A stretch of 64,000 bases of DNA from Rhodospirillaceae bacterium (GTDB lineage: Bacteria > Pseudomonadota > Alphaproteobacteria > UBA8366): contig PARQ01000015.1 in NCBI GenBank assembly GCA_002711555.1, positions 7,075 to 71,074 of the forward strand, in the 5' to 3' direction. Both the position numbers and the translations under genes were made by a program. Under the pieces are notes generated by a model that did not search any database, was not told the DNA's origin, and was given only the letters and a program-made list of their open reading frames with translations. Of the stretch, positions 28,408 through 37,061 are shown piece after piece (position 1 is the first letter of the stretch; each line of letters begins with the position of its first letter).

Positions 28408-28540
28408 TTTTGTTCTCCAAAGAACTAGCCGAAACTGGCTTTGATTAAGTGATTTGAGGGTTTAATGTAGGTGGTGGAAAATTATCCGTCCACAAATTTG
28501 CGGGCTAACAGGTAATTCAGATGCAAATTTTTTATTCAGT

Positions 28541-29620
28541 ATGAGCACAAAGAAACCAATTACTATAATCACAGGCTTTCTTGGTAGCGGCAAGACTTCG
28601 GTCTTGAATCATTTGTTGAGCGATGAAAATTTTGCCGATACTGCGGTTATAATTAATGAATTTGGTGAGGTCGGTATTGATCATCTGTTGGTTGATACCT
28701 CGTTCGAGGAAGATGAGATTGTTGTGATGCAGTCGGGATGCATTTGCTGCACTATTCGCGGTGACCTTGTTGACACGTTAGCTGATCTTGAGGCCCGAAA
28801 TAAAAACGGTGATCTGCCCCCTTTTAAAAGAGTGTTGGTCGAAACCACGGGTCTAGCGGATCCCGCACCTATATTACAAACGGTGATGTCTGACCCATTG
28901 TTAGTGGATAAATATTGTTTGGGTGGTGTGGTCGCTACGGTCGACGCTGTTAATGGTAGAGGTACATTTGAAACGTACCCAGAAGCTATCAAGCAGGCTG
29001 CCGTCTCTGATAGATTACTATTAACTAAGACTGACATCACGGATAACAAAACTGTAGCGAATATGGAGAAGCATTTGGTTCTTCTCAATCCGAATGCGCC
29101 AGTGGAGCATGTTGTGAATGGATCGGTCTCACCAGAGCGCATCTTCGGTCTCGGATTATATGACGTAGGTGGAAAAACAGAATCAGTAACCGAATGGCTC
29201 TCTGAAGCCAATGAGATCATTCATGAACACGAACATCATAATCATAGCCAATCCAACGAAGACCAGAAGCTCAATCGCCACACTTCCGATATCATAACTT
29301 TTTGTTTGACTCGTTCCGAGCCTTTGCCGTGGGAAGGGGTCAAGGCCTGGTTAGAGTCTATCGTTTCCTTGTGCGGTGAGAACCTGCTCCGCGTTAAAGG
29401 TGTTATCAATATTGCTGAGTATGACGCACCCGTTGTTATCCACGGGGTTCAACATGTTTTTCATCCGCCGATCCGTTTGAATGCTTGGCCCGACAAAGAC
29501 CATTCCACTCGGATTGTTTTCATCACTCGTAATATATCCGAGAAGGGTCTGGAAAAATCGCTCACAACATTCTGTTTAAACAATCAAAATTCAATGTTGG
29601 ATAAAGGCGATGCAGTTTAA
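28541..29620 (+). CDS. CobW/COG0523-family metallochaperone GTPase
   Basis: A 359-aa G3E GTPase. Walker A GFLGSGKTS is at residues 12-20, the metal-binding CxCC motif GCICCTI has Cys at 67, 69 and 70, and the guanine-specificity motif is LLTKTD. A His cluster (HEHEHHNHS, residues 228-236) separates the GTPase from the CobW C-terminal domain (HGVQHVFHPP). Such proteins deliver zinc, cobalt, iron or other metals to client enzymes. The gene stands 23 nt upstream of two tandem LVIVD-propeller genes on the same strand, so these are the most obvious clients. No zinc-uptake-regulator box was recognised upstream. Confidence 0.9.
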   Translation: MSTKKPITIITGFLGSGKTSVLNHLLSDENFADTAVIINEFGEVGIDHLLVDTSFEEDEIVVMQSGCICCTIRGDLVDTLADLEARNKNGDLPPFKRVLVETTGLADPAPILQTVMSDPLLVDKYCLGGVVATVDAVNGRGTFETYPEAIKQAAVSDRLLLTKTDITDNKTVANMEKHLVLLNPNAPVEHVVNGSVSPERIFGLGLYDVGGKTESVTEWLSEANEIIHEHEHHNHSQSNEDQKLNRHTSDIITFCLTRSEPLPWEGVKAWLESIVSLCGENLLRVKGVINIAEYDAPVVIHGVQHVFHPPIRLNAWPDKDHSTRIVFITRNISEKGLEKSLTTFCLNNQNSMLDKGDAV

Positions 29621-29643
29621 ATTTCAATGATACTGAGGCTAGC

Positions 29644-30858
29644 ATGAAAAAAGCACGGTCTAAGAATATGAACCTAGTTTCTCATCATTTAATAAATGGG
29701 TTTGGTGGCATGGGTGAGGGCATGTCGATACAGGTTACCAGGGACTCTAGGCGTATCATGTGGATGGCACATGTATCAGCGCCGAAAAATTTTTCTGCCG
29801 TTGACGTTACGGACATAAAGAACCCTAAACTTATCTGTCAAACTGAACTACCACATCAAAGTGTTCGGTCAAATTCGCTGGAGGTGTGCGGCGACACTAT
29901 GGCCGTTGCTTATCAAACGAATAAGCTTGGCGAGCAGCCTGCGGGAATTGAAATGTTTGATATTTCTGTCCCTGACGAACCAAAAAGCATTGGGTTTTTT
30001 GATACGTCAGGTCCAATGTCTAAGGGAGTACACCAAGTTTGGTATGTTGATGGTGAATTTATTCATTGTGCTGGTGCTGACCCTCACTTCAATGCGCGCT
30101 TACCAGAAAAAGATTATCAATTTTACCAAATCATAAATGCAAAAGACCCAACAAATATGAAAGAAGTAGGTCGCTGGTGGATGCCAGGCCAATGTGAAAG
30201 TGACGAAGAGCCACCCAATCTGCGCGAGCCGAAATATAATGCTGGCTGGCGGCCCCACAATACAAATGTTTACCCTGAACGGCCGAATAGAGCTTTTATA
30301 GGCTACATAGATGGTGGTGCTGTAACGTTAGATATAACCGACATGGCAAACCCAAAAATGATTGCCAATTGGAATCCGTCACCGCCCTTTCCCGGGTTCA
30401 TTCACACAGTCATGCCATTATTTGAGCGTGAACTTTTGGTTGTAAGTCATGAATGTAACAAGCTCGGCGCAGAGGACTGGCCAAAGGTTACATGGGTACT
30501 AGACAATCGCCATGAGTCAAATCCCGTTCCCCTCGCGATTTTGCCATTACCCCCGTTCGACGAATTTGGTGGTCGCCCGGGCCGTTTTGGTGCCCATAAT
30601 TTGCATGAAAATCGCCCAGGCCCTTCATTCCGTTCCGAAACCTTAGTGATTGGCAACTACTTTAATGCCGGGATTAGGGTCCATGATATATCTAATCCGT
30701 TTCGGCCTGAGGAAGTGGCTTTCTATGTTCCGGAAGACCCTGAAAACTCACGAGTTGGGGAAATTCAGATTAACGACGTATATGTCGATGAGAACCAGAT
30801 TGTCTACGCAATGGACCGTTTCGGCGGAGGGCTTTATATCCTTGAAATGGATATTTAG
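29644..30858 (+). CDS. LVIVD-repeat beta-propeller protein, copy 1
   Basis: A 404-aa protein without signal peptide, built from LVIVD-type blades such as AVDVTDIKNPKLI, GIEMFDISVPDEPKSIGFF, AVTLDITDMANPKMIANW and GIRVHDISNPFRPEEVAFY. Seven histidines lie in strongly conserved contexts: ELPHQ (71), KGVH (130), IHCAGAD (141), RPHNTNV (205), FIHTV (254) and AHNLHEN (318, 321). All are also present in the adjacent paralogue. Such a set could bind a metal inside a propeller, as in the SBP56/methanethiol-oxidase fold, but no activity is established for this family. It lies 23 nt after the CobW gene, suggesting an operon. Confidence 0.8.
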   Translation: MKKARSKNMNLVSHHLINGFGGMGEGMSIQVTRDSRRIMWMAHVSAPKNFSAVDVTDIKNPKLICQTELPHQSVRSNSLEVCGDTMAVAYQTNKLGEQPAGIEMFDISVPDEPKSIGFFDTSGPMSKGVHQVWYVDGEFIHCAGADPHFNARLPEKDYQFYQIINAKDPTNMKEVGRWWMPGQCESDEEPPNLREPKYNAGWRPHNTNVYPERPNRAFIGYIDGGAVTLDITDMANPKMIANWNPSPPFPGFIHTVMPLFERELLVVSHECNKLGAEDWPKVTWVLDNRHESNPVPLAILPLPPFDEFGGRPGRFGAHNLHENRPGPSFRSETLVIGNYFNAGIRVHDISNPFRPEEVAFYVPEDPENSRVGEIQINDVYVDENQIVYAMDRFGGGLYILEMDI

Positions 30859-30902
30859 ATAACACGTAGTATCAATATAAATTCAATAGATGGAGAATCA
30901 GC

Positions 30903-32117
30903 ATGAGCAAGGCTCAATCAAAGAATATGCGCCTCATAGCTCAGCACACATTGAATGGCTTCGGTAACATGGGTGAGGGGATGGCATTGCAAGTCACCGC
31001 TGACGGAAGACGTGTGATCTGGTTGGCTCATGAAAGTCCCCCTAAAAATTTTTCTGGTATTGATGTAACGGACCTCAAAAATCCTAAAATGGTTGTTCAA
31101 ACCGAACTTCCGCATCAGCATGTAAGATCTAACTCACTTGAACTCTCTGGTGATCTTTTAGCAGTCGCCTATCAGACGAATGCGCTGGGACTTAAGCCGG
31201 CTGGGGTTGAGATGTTTGACGTGAGCGATCCCGAAAACCCAAAATCAGTTGGTTTTTTTGATTGTTCAGGGCCAAAATCGCGGGGTGTGCATTGTGTTTG
31301 GTTTGTTGATGGTGAATACGTTCATTGTGCTGGGGCTGACGGCAACTTAAATGCTCGAGAACCTGAAAAGGATTATCAATTTTATCAAATCCTTGATGTG
31401 CGCGATCCTACAAAACCGCGGGAAGTAGGTCGTTGGTGGATGCCGGGACAGCTCGAGACCGATGCGGAGCCGCCGCTGATCCGTCACCCGGAATTCGACG
31501 AAGGGTTTCGCCCGCATAATACCAACGTTTTCCCAGAGCGCCCGGACCGCGCTTATGTGGCTTACATCGATGGAGGAATGGTAATTTTGGATATTTCGGA
31601 TATGTCAGCACCAAAGATGGTTGCGCATTGGAATCATAGTCCGCCCTTCACAGGATTTACCCATACCGTTTTGCCACTTTTTAGTCGGGATCTTTTATTG
31701 GTCGCTGCTGAGGCCACCTATGCTGGTGGGGCTGATTGGCCGCGTATCACATTTGTTGTTGATAACAGGGTTGAATCGAATCCTGTTCCAATTTCCACTT
31801 TGCCAATGCCGGCTTTTGACGAATTTGGTGGCCGCCCGGGTCGTTTCGGATCCCATAATTTACATGAGAACCGACCGGGGCCATCTTTCCAGTCTGATAC
31901 AGTAATTATCGGAAACTATTTTAATGCGGGCATAAGAGTGCATGAATTGAGCAATCCATTTCAACCGCAGGAGATTGCTTATTATGTACCGGAGTCCCCG
32001 GAGGGATCGCGTGTTGGTGAAATCCAGATCAATGACGTTTACGTTGACGAGCACCAGATTGTATATGGGATGGATCGTTTTTCTGGTGGTCTGTATATTT
32101 TAGAGATGGATATCTAG
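30903..32117 (+). CDS. LVIVD-repeat beta-propeller protein, copy 2
   Basis: A tandem paralogue of the preceding gene, of identical length (404 aa) and alignable without gaps. Most residues match, and all seven conserved His contexts are kept (ELPHQ, RGVHCVW, VHCAGAD, RPHNTNV, FTHTV, SHNLHEN). It differs mainly on blade surfaces, for example ECNKLGAEDWP in copy 1 and EATYAGGADWP here. GGAG precedes the ATG. A 44-nt gap separates the copies. The stop is one base from the stop of the convergent unknown gene. Retention of both copies implies distinct or hetero-oligomeric roles. Confidence 0.8.
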   Translation: MSKAQSKNMRLIAQHTLNGFGNMGEGMALQVTADGRRVIWLAHESPPKNFSGIDVTDLKNPKMVVQTELPHQHVRSNSLELSGDLLAVAYQTNALGLKPAGVEMFDVSDPENPKSVGFFDCSGPKSRGVHCVWFVDGEYVHCAGADGNLNAREPEKDYQFYQILDVRDPTKPREVGRWWMPGQLETDAEPPLIRHPEFDEGFRPHNTNVFPERPDRAYVAYIDGGMVILDISDMSAPKMVAHWNHSPPFTGFTHTVLPLFSRDLLLVAAEATYAGGADWPRITFVVDNRVESNPVPISTLPMPAFDEFGGRPGRFGSHNLHENRPGPSFQSDTVIIGNYFNAGIRVHELSNPFQPQEIAYYVPESPEGSRVGEIQINDVYVDEHQIVYGMDRFSGGLYILEMDI

Positions 32118-32118
32118 A

Positions 32119-32856
32119 TTAAAAAGCAAGATGACGAGGGCTTAGAATTTTTGAAATTTTTGGTTTGAAAGGGCTTTGTGGAAGCACCTCATCATCCCAG
32201 AATTGATGAAAAGGTTTTGGTAAAATTAATTTTAAATAAGTATCACGGTCCCTTGTAAGCTTGGTGCTCTCGACGGATATCACAACAACGTCGTTTTTGA
32301 TCAGTGTTTCTAGCTCGGTTAGTCGGGCTCTTGTTGGTGTCTGAAAATCAATAATGTCGATAGCTATTAAAGTTTTCCCTGTCCAAAAAATAAAATCCAT
32401 AGCAATAAAAGTCTTTGTTTCGGTTTCTAAGTGAGCGCGAGGTAAAGGACGGAGAGCGGAAAATGACCAATCCTTGTAGTTATAGAGGCCATTGTAGGGC
32501 GCTAAGTCTTCTGTGAGGTTAACCTGCTCTCTGTCCAGCGAATGTCGTATAAAATCGAAATAGGACTCGACAAACACATGCTGCGTTTTTCTCCAAAGGT
32601 CGCAGAGCGCTTGAGAGTAATTTTGCAGCACTGTTAGACGAGTACAGGCGTCGCTAAGCGTGCCGGGATTTGGGGAGGCACGAAAATCATAAGGCCCATG
32701 GTGCAGTCTAAGCGTTGGCGTTGCGGCAGTGTTGAGTTTAAACAAATTAGCTGATAAAGCCCCGCCCTCAGACTCCCGCTGTGACCCTATTAATTTTACT
32801 CTTTCAGGGTCGGCGGTGCCAAAAGGTATGATATAATTATAGGGAGCTCTGGACAT
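32119..32856 (-). CDS. Uncharacterised protein
   Basis: A 245-aa soluble protein I do not recognise; it has no signal peptide or clear transmembrane segment. The N-terminal half is a mixed region (RLHHGPYDFRASPNPG, then a helical stretch LTVLQNYSQALCDLW). The C-terminal half has a beta-rich core with regularly spaced acidic residues (FIAMDFIFWTGKTLIAIDII, then VVVISVESTKL), which could be a nuclease-like or a binding fold; this is only a pattern. The stop abuts the second LVIVD gene, and the start is 9 nt after the LLM monooxygenase stop, so it is probably cotranscribed with that gene. Confidence 0.65.
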   Translation of the reverse strand: MSRAPYNYIIPFGTADPERVKLIGSQRESEGGALSANLFKLNTAATPTLRLHHGPYDFRASPNPGTLSDACTRLTVLQNYSQALCDLWRKTQHVFVESYFDFIRHSLDREQVNLTEDLAPYNGLYNYKDWSFSALRPLPRAHLETETKTFIAMDFIFWTGKTLIAIDIIDFQTPTRARLTELETLIKNDVVVISVESTKLTRDRDTYLKLILPKPFHQFWDDEVLPQSPFKPKISKILSPRHLAF

Positions 32857-32865
32857 TACCGCCTT

Positions 32866-33951
32866 TTATTTTAACGCGGCATTAACTGCTGGCATAACGT
32901 CTCTTGCCAATAATTCCATCGAATGCCTTCCCAGTGCTTTGTCTTTCCAATCCATCCCTGCGTAAAGAAGGGTGCCAAATTCACCTATTGTCTCGCGAAA
33001 CTCCAAAAGCTCTTCAGTTACCTTATCGGGTGTTCCATATATAACCAATTGTTCCACAATATCCTCTATGGTTAGCTCGTCATCGGCTTGATCGCGGTCT
33101 ACTTTAAAAATCTCTGCTCTTCCTGCTGCCTTCAATTTTTTAAATAGAGAATTGAAATATTGATAATAAGGTCCTTGAGGGTCTGTGGCATAGCGCTTTG
33201 CGGTTGCCAAATCATCTCCAACGAATATGCATTTTGCGACTCTCCAGTTTGCAGGATCTGCGGCGCGACCGGCGACTTTACAGCCTTCTACATACTTGGG
33301 CCAATGAGATGCGACCCATTGGGGTTGAAGAAAGTTAGCAGATATTGGATCCCAACCGCGCTCGGCAGCTTTTGTGACTCCAAGTGAGAAGGGGGCTACA
33401 GCAGTTACCACGATTGGCGGGTGAGGTTTCTGATAAGGATTAAGAATAGTGCCTTGTCCGATTTCTGGCATTTGAGTTTTCTCAGTCGTCACACTCCAGA
33501 ATTTGCCAGTTAGCTTATATGGAGGCTCCCCTGCCCATATGTTGAGCACCATTTCGATGCCTTCAACGAGCATCGCAGTTCTATCGCGTTCCAGATTACC
33601 CATTACTTCGGCATCGGAAATCAAACCACCAGGGCTTATGCCCATGATAAAACGCCCCTTTGCCATATTATCAACCATGGCAACTTCAGCAGCAATTTTG
33701 GCTGGGTGGTGGTTTGGGATATTTAACGTTCCAGTACCGAGCTTTATATTCTTGGTTTCATCTAATAGCCAGGCGATGAAGATTAAGCTCGAGGTTATTG
33801 TTTCGGCGGCGTCGGTGACATGCTCACCAAAAAAAGCCTCCTTATAGCCGAGTTGGTCGGCAAGGAGCGCACATTCTCTATCTTCCTGTAAAGTCTCTAC
33901 ATAGTTACGACCTTTAGGGTGAATGGGCATCGTGAAAAAACCTAAATCCAT
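32866..33951 (-). CDS. LLM-class flavin-dependent monooxygenase
   Basis: A 361-aa luciferase-like TIM-barrel oxidoreductase. It shows MDLGFFTMPIHPKGRNY at the N-terminus, YKEAFFGEHVTD, IKLGTGTLNIPNHHPAKIAAE and RFIMGISPGG, the usual FMN- and substrate-lining strands of bacterial luciferase-type enzymes using reduced flavin. It would need a flavin reductase; one is encoded 2.5 kb away at 36495-37061. It is divergent from the CaiB-type gene across about 210 bp and followed by the unknown gene. Substrate not deducible. Confidence 0.87.
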   Translation of the reverse strand: MDLGFFTMPIHPKGRNYVETLQEDRECALLADQLGYKEAFFGEHVTDAAETITSSLIFIAWLLDETKNIKLGTGTLNIPNHHPAKIAAEVAMVDNMAKGRFIMGISPGGLISDAEVMGNLERDRTAMLVEGIEMVLNIWAGEPPYKLTGKFWSVTTEKTQMPEIGQGTILNPYQKPHPPIVVTAVAPFSLGVTKAAERGWDPISANFLQPQWVASHWPKYVEGCKVAGRAADPANWRVAKCIFVGDDLATAKRYATDPQGPYYQYFNSLFKKLKAAGRAEIFKVDRDQADDELTIEDIVEQLVIYGTPDKVTEELLEFRETIGEFGTLLYAGMDWKDKALGRHSMELLARDVMPAVNAALK

Positions 33952-34164
33952 CTCGGAAAACTTTCTTCCTAAGTGCCAGTTTCAGGGAGCACTAACGTCC
34001 ATCCTTTAATTAAAAAAAGCGCTCAAAGTGACGTGCCGTATCAGAAATTAATTTTGGAACTTCCACCTCAAATTATTCATTTTAGACAAAATACGAAAGT
34101 CTCCCTAATTCGACATCATAATTCATTGTTGGTTATTCATGGTATTATTTTTTATAGTGACTAT

Positions 34165-35376
34165 ATGGCTGAACAAGCTTTTCCGAAGGGCCCTTTGAGT
34201 GGGCTTCGTGTGCTCGACCTTAGTCGAGTGCTCACTGGACCGTTTTGCACAATGGTTCTGGCTGACCTAGGCGCGGAGGTTATAAAACTTGAAGAGCCTG
34301 GATCGGGAGACCAGACTCGAACCGTTCCACCCTTTGTGAATGGTGAAAGCCATTACTTTATGGCTATAAACCGCAATAAAAAAAGCATAGTAGTTGACCT
34401 TAAAAGCGATGAGGGCCGCGAGATAGCTCTTTCACTTATTGGCGAATCAGACATACTAATTGAAAATTTTCGCCCGGGCGTCATGGATCGCCTTGGACTT
34501 GCTTATGAAAAGATACAGACTGAGAAACCTGAGCTTATCATTTGTTCGATTACTGGCTTTGGCCAAGAGGGTCCAATGGCTCATGCACCCTCTTTCGATC
34601 TGGTCACACAGGCACTCAGTGGAATCATGAGTATTAACGGTGAGAAGGATGGTCCGCCTACTAAAATGGGTATTCCGATGGGAGATGTGGGTGGAGGTTT
34701 GTGGGCAGCAATTGCAGTTTTAGCGGCACTGCAGCATCGAAACGCAACAGGTAAGGGGCTACATGTAGATTTGAGTCTACTGGATGGTCTTGTCGCACTC
34801 TTGGGCTATTTAGCCGAGATCTTTCTCGTTACAGGCAAAAGTCCGGGGAGGGTAGGTAGCGGACACCATTCCATCGTTCCGTATGGTCGTTATCCAGTTA
34901 AGGATGGGCATATAGTTCTCGCTCTACATGTAGGGCCTTTTTGGCGAAAGTTTTGTCATGCAGTTGAGCGTCTGGACCTTTTGAATGATCCGAGATTTAA
35001 AACAACGGCTAATAGGCAAAAAAACAGGGTTGCGTTAGAGTCTATCGTTTTGGAAATTCTTTCAAAAAAAACATCAGATGAATGGTGTGATCTTTTCAGT
35101 GCCGCCGACATTCCGAGTGGACCAGTACTTGATATTGGTGAGGCATTAAGCCAGGCCTCCATCACTCATCGGGGTTTGGTAAAGGCGATAAATAATCCTA
35201 AAGCGGGATCTATAGATGTTGTTGGGAGCCCTATTCAATTTAGAGGGGCGTTTGAAGATGAGCCGTATGCTTCGTCAGCTACGCTAGGTCAACATACCAA
35301 CACCGTTTTGTCTGAATTACTGGGCTATGACGAAGAGAAACTGGTAAGGCTGAAAAATGACGGTATCATACAATGA
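34165..35376 (+). CDS. CaiB/BaiF-type (class III) CoA-transferase, copy 1
   Basis: A 403-aa family III CoA-transferase. The N-terminus LSGLRVLDLSRVLTGPFCTM and GAEVIKLEEPGSGDQTR are hallmarks. The catalytic Asp is D145 in HAPSFDLVTQA, and GKGLHVDLSLLDG follows. The open frame extends 64 codons further upstream to 33973, but that part is atypical; the ATG at 34165 gives the normal family length. The stop overlaps the MaoC-like ATG (ATGA), so the transferase and hydratase-like protein are translationally coupled, suggesting consecutive steps on one acyl-CoA. Confidence 0.9.
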   Translation: MAEQAFPKGPLSGLRVLDLSRVLTGPFCTMVLADLGAEVIKLEEPGSGDQTRTVPPFVNGESHYFMAINRNKKSIVVDLKSDEGREIALSLIGESDILIENFRPGVMDRLGLAYEKIQTEKPELIICSITGFGQEGPMAHAPSFDLVTQALSGIMSINGEKDGPPTKMGIPMGDVGGGLWAAIAVLAALQHRNATGKGLHVDLSLLDGLVALLGYLAEIFLVTGKSPGRVGSGHHSIVPYGRYPVKDGHIVLALHVGPFWRKFCHAVERLDLLNDPRFKTTANRQKNRVALESIVLEILSKKTSDEWCDLFSAADIPSGPVLDIGEALSQASITHRGLVKAINNPKAGSIDVVGSPIQFRGAFEDEPYASSATLGQHTNTVLSELLGYDEEKLVRLKNDGIIQ

Positions 35377-36494
35377 ATGACACATATGGGCTCGCTACGG
35401 ATGAGGAGTTAGCCCGGCTGCGTGGAAAAATCGGTGAGCGGGTGGAAATTACAGAGCCGCCTTACTTAACTGAGGTGACACGAGATGCAATTCGACATTG
35501 GGCATGGGCAACCGGCGACCAAAATCCTCTGTACCTCGATAACGAACATGCTGAGTCTTCGCCTATCGGAAAAATAAGCGCACCACCATGCATGCTATAC
35601 GGGTTTAGTAAGATGTCGATCGGTTATCGCGGGGGACTGCCAGGCGTTCACTCAATGTTTGGTGGCACTCATTGGCGTTGGAAGAAGCCGATACTTTTAG
35701 GTGCACATATCTCTGCAGAGGTAACTTTTAAAGAATTAACAGAGTATCCGAGCCGTTTTGCTGGGCGAATGTTTAAACAGTCTTCTCATATTAAATACAA
35801 AGATGAAATGGGAGTAGAGCTGGCTAACTCCGATAGTTGGGGAATGCGTACTGAGCGGGTGAAGGCACGTAAGAAAGGAAAATATAAAAAACTCGAGCCG
35901 GAGTTCGTTTCCCAGGATCAGTTGAGAGATGTAGCTGCGGCCTATGATGAGGAGATTCCACGAGGGAACAAACCTCTTTATTGGGAAGATGTTAGCGAAT
36001 CTGAAGTCATACCAGGAATTGTGCGTGGACCTTATTCACCCACAGTCGCTGTTTGTTTCGAACAGGCGTGGGGTGGGCTTTTTATAAAGGCGCATTCGTA
36101 TTGGTTCGATTATCTAAAACGCCATCCTGCGGCTGGAATACCTAATGCTTACGGTGTGCCAGAACCGCCAGAGGCAGTTCATTGGGATTCTCTCTTGGCC
36201 AAGTCGGTTGGTGTTCCTGAAGCCTATGACTACGGTCCAGAAAGAATTTCTTGGTTAGCAACCATGCTAACCAATTGGATAGGAGATTCGGGGTTTTTAG
36301 AAGAATTCTATTGTGAGATTAGACGATTCAACTTGGTGGGTGATGTTACCTATGGTGAGGCGCAGGTAACAAGAAAAGAAAAGACCAATGAAGGGTCGGG
36401 TCGAATTAGACTAAATGTATTGGCAAAGGATCAACGCAATCAAACCACTGCAAAAGGTTGGGCAACAGTCCTTCTGCCATATAAACCTAAATAA
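35373..36494 (+). CDS. Double-hotdog MaoC/FAS1-like dehydratase-family protein
   Basis: A 373-aa protein with two hotdog domains, about residues 20-165 and 190-365, like FAS1-type or mesaconyl-CoA hydratase-type MaoC proteins. The N-terminal hydratase motif reads ATGDQNPLYLD: the Asp (D49) is present, but the position usually occupied by the catalytic His is Tyr (Y54). The second domain keeps YSPTVAVCFEQAWGG and NLVGDVTYGEAQV. It may hydrate an enoyl-CoA with one altered site or bind acyl-CoA without catalysis. It is coupled to the CaiB-type gene and its stop directly abuts the convergent flavin reductase stop. Confidence 0.82.
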   Translation: MNDTYGLATDEELARLRGKIGERVEITEPPYLTEVTRDAIRHWAWATGDQNPLYLDNEHAESSPIGKISAPPCMLYGFSKMSIGYRGGLPGVHSMFGGTHWRWKKPILLGAHISAEVTFKELTEYPSRFAGRMFKQSSHIKYKDEMGVELANSDSWGMRTERVKARKKGKYKKLEPEFVSQDQLRDVAAAYDEEIPRGNKPLYWEDVSESEVIPGIVRGPYSPTVAVCFEQAWGGLFIKAHSYWFDYLKRHPAAGIPNAYGVPEPPEAVHWDSLLAKSVGVPEAYDYGPERISWLATMLTNWIGDSGFLEEFYCEIRRFNLVGDVTYGEAQVTRKEKTNEGSGRIRLNVLAKDQRNQTTAKGWATVLLPYKPK

Positions 36495-37061
36495 TTAGCT
36501 CCACCGCAGGATATCAGTGAAAGTGGTTTCTCCAGTGGTGTTATCGTCAGGCAATTCGGCCGCCATACAATATTTCCCAGCACTATAAATAAGTGCAGCC
36601 CCTTCCCGATAACTCAAGCTTTCAACGCGGCCTATGAATAATAAATGATCTCCACTTTCGATAGTGCGTTCGGTGCTGCATTCAAAAGCTGCCAAGTGAT
36701 CGTCAAGTATCGGGCATCCGATTTTACCGTGATGCCATGTAATTCCATCAAATTTGTCCTGCGCACTTTGGGCAAATTGATTCGAAATTGAACGTTGATG
36801 AGCACCTAACACATTAATTGCGAAGCGACCGGCAGATAGGAAACCCACTCGCGAAGGGGACTCGTTTGTCAAGCTCCAGAGCACAAGTGGTGGGTCTAAG
36901 GATAGAGCTGCAAAAGAATTGGCAGTAAGTGCCTCATTCACACCCTCAACGGTAGTTGTGGTAACAACCGTGATCCCGGTTGCAAAGCGACCTAACGCAT
37001 TTCGTAGCTCGCGTTGATCGATTTGGCCGGTTTCCGATGATGTGATTTTTTTTTTGGCCAT
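36495..37061 (-). CDS. Flavin reductase (HpaC/flavin reductase-like domain)
   Basis: A 188-aa flavin:NAD(P)H reductase. Typical segments: RNALGRFATGITVVTT, TANSFAALSLDPPLVLWSL (flavin phosphate pocket), RFAINVLGAHQRSISNQFA and a GDHLLFIGRVESL strand near the C-terminus. It would supply reduced flavin by diffusion to a partner oxygenase. The block contains two candidates, the acyl-CoA-dehydrogenase-fold monooxygenase (26206) and the LLM enzyme (32866). The gene is divergent from a Gfo/Idh gene across a 332-bp AT-rich region. Confidence 0.88.
   Translation of the reverse strand: MAKKKITSSETGQIDQRELRNALGRFATGITVVTTTTVEGVNEALTANSFAALSLDPPLVLWSLTNESPSRVGFLSAGRFAINVLGAHQRSISNQFAQSAQDKFDGITWHHGKIGCPILDDHLAAFECSTERTIESGDHLLFIGRVESLSYREGAALIYSAGKYCMAAELPDDNTTGETTFTDILRWS

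Noticed and set aside
28681..29220. 179-codon open frame antisense to the CobW gene
   Set aside because: It is fully contained in a well-supported GTPase gene, has no ribosome-binding site and gives a low-complexity Ser/Thr-rich product with no family character.
33973..34164. 64-codon N-terminal extension of the CaiB-type gene
   Set aside because: The extension has no family similarity, lacks a ribosome-binding site and covers the divergent promoter region; the ATG at 34165 gives the normal length.
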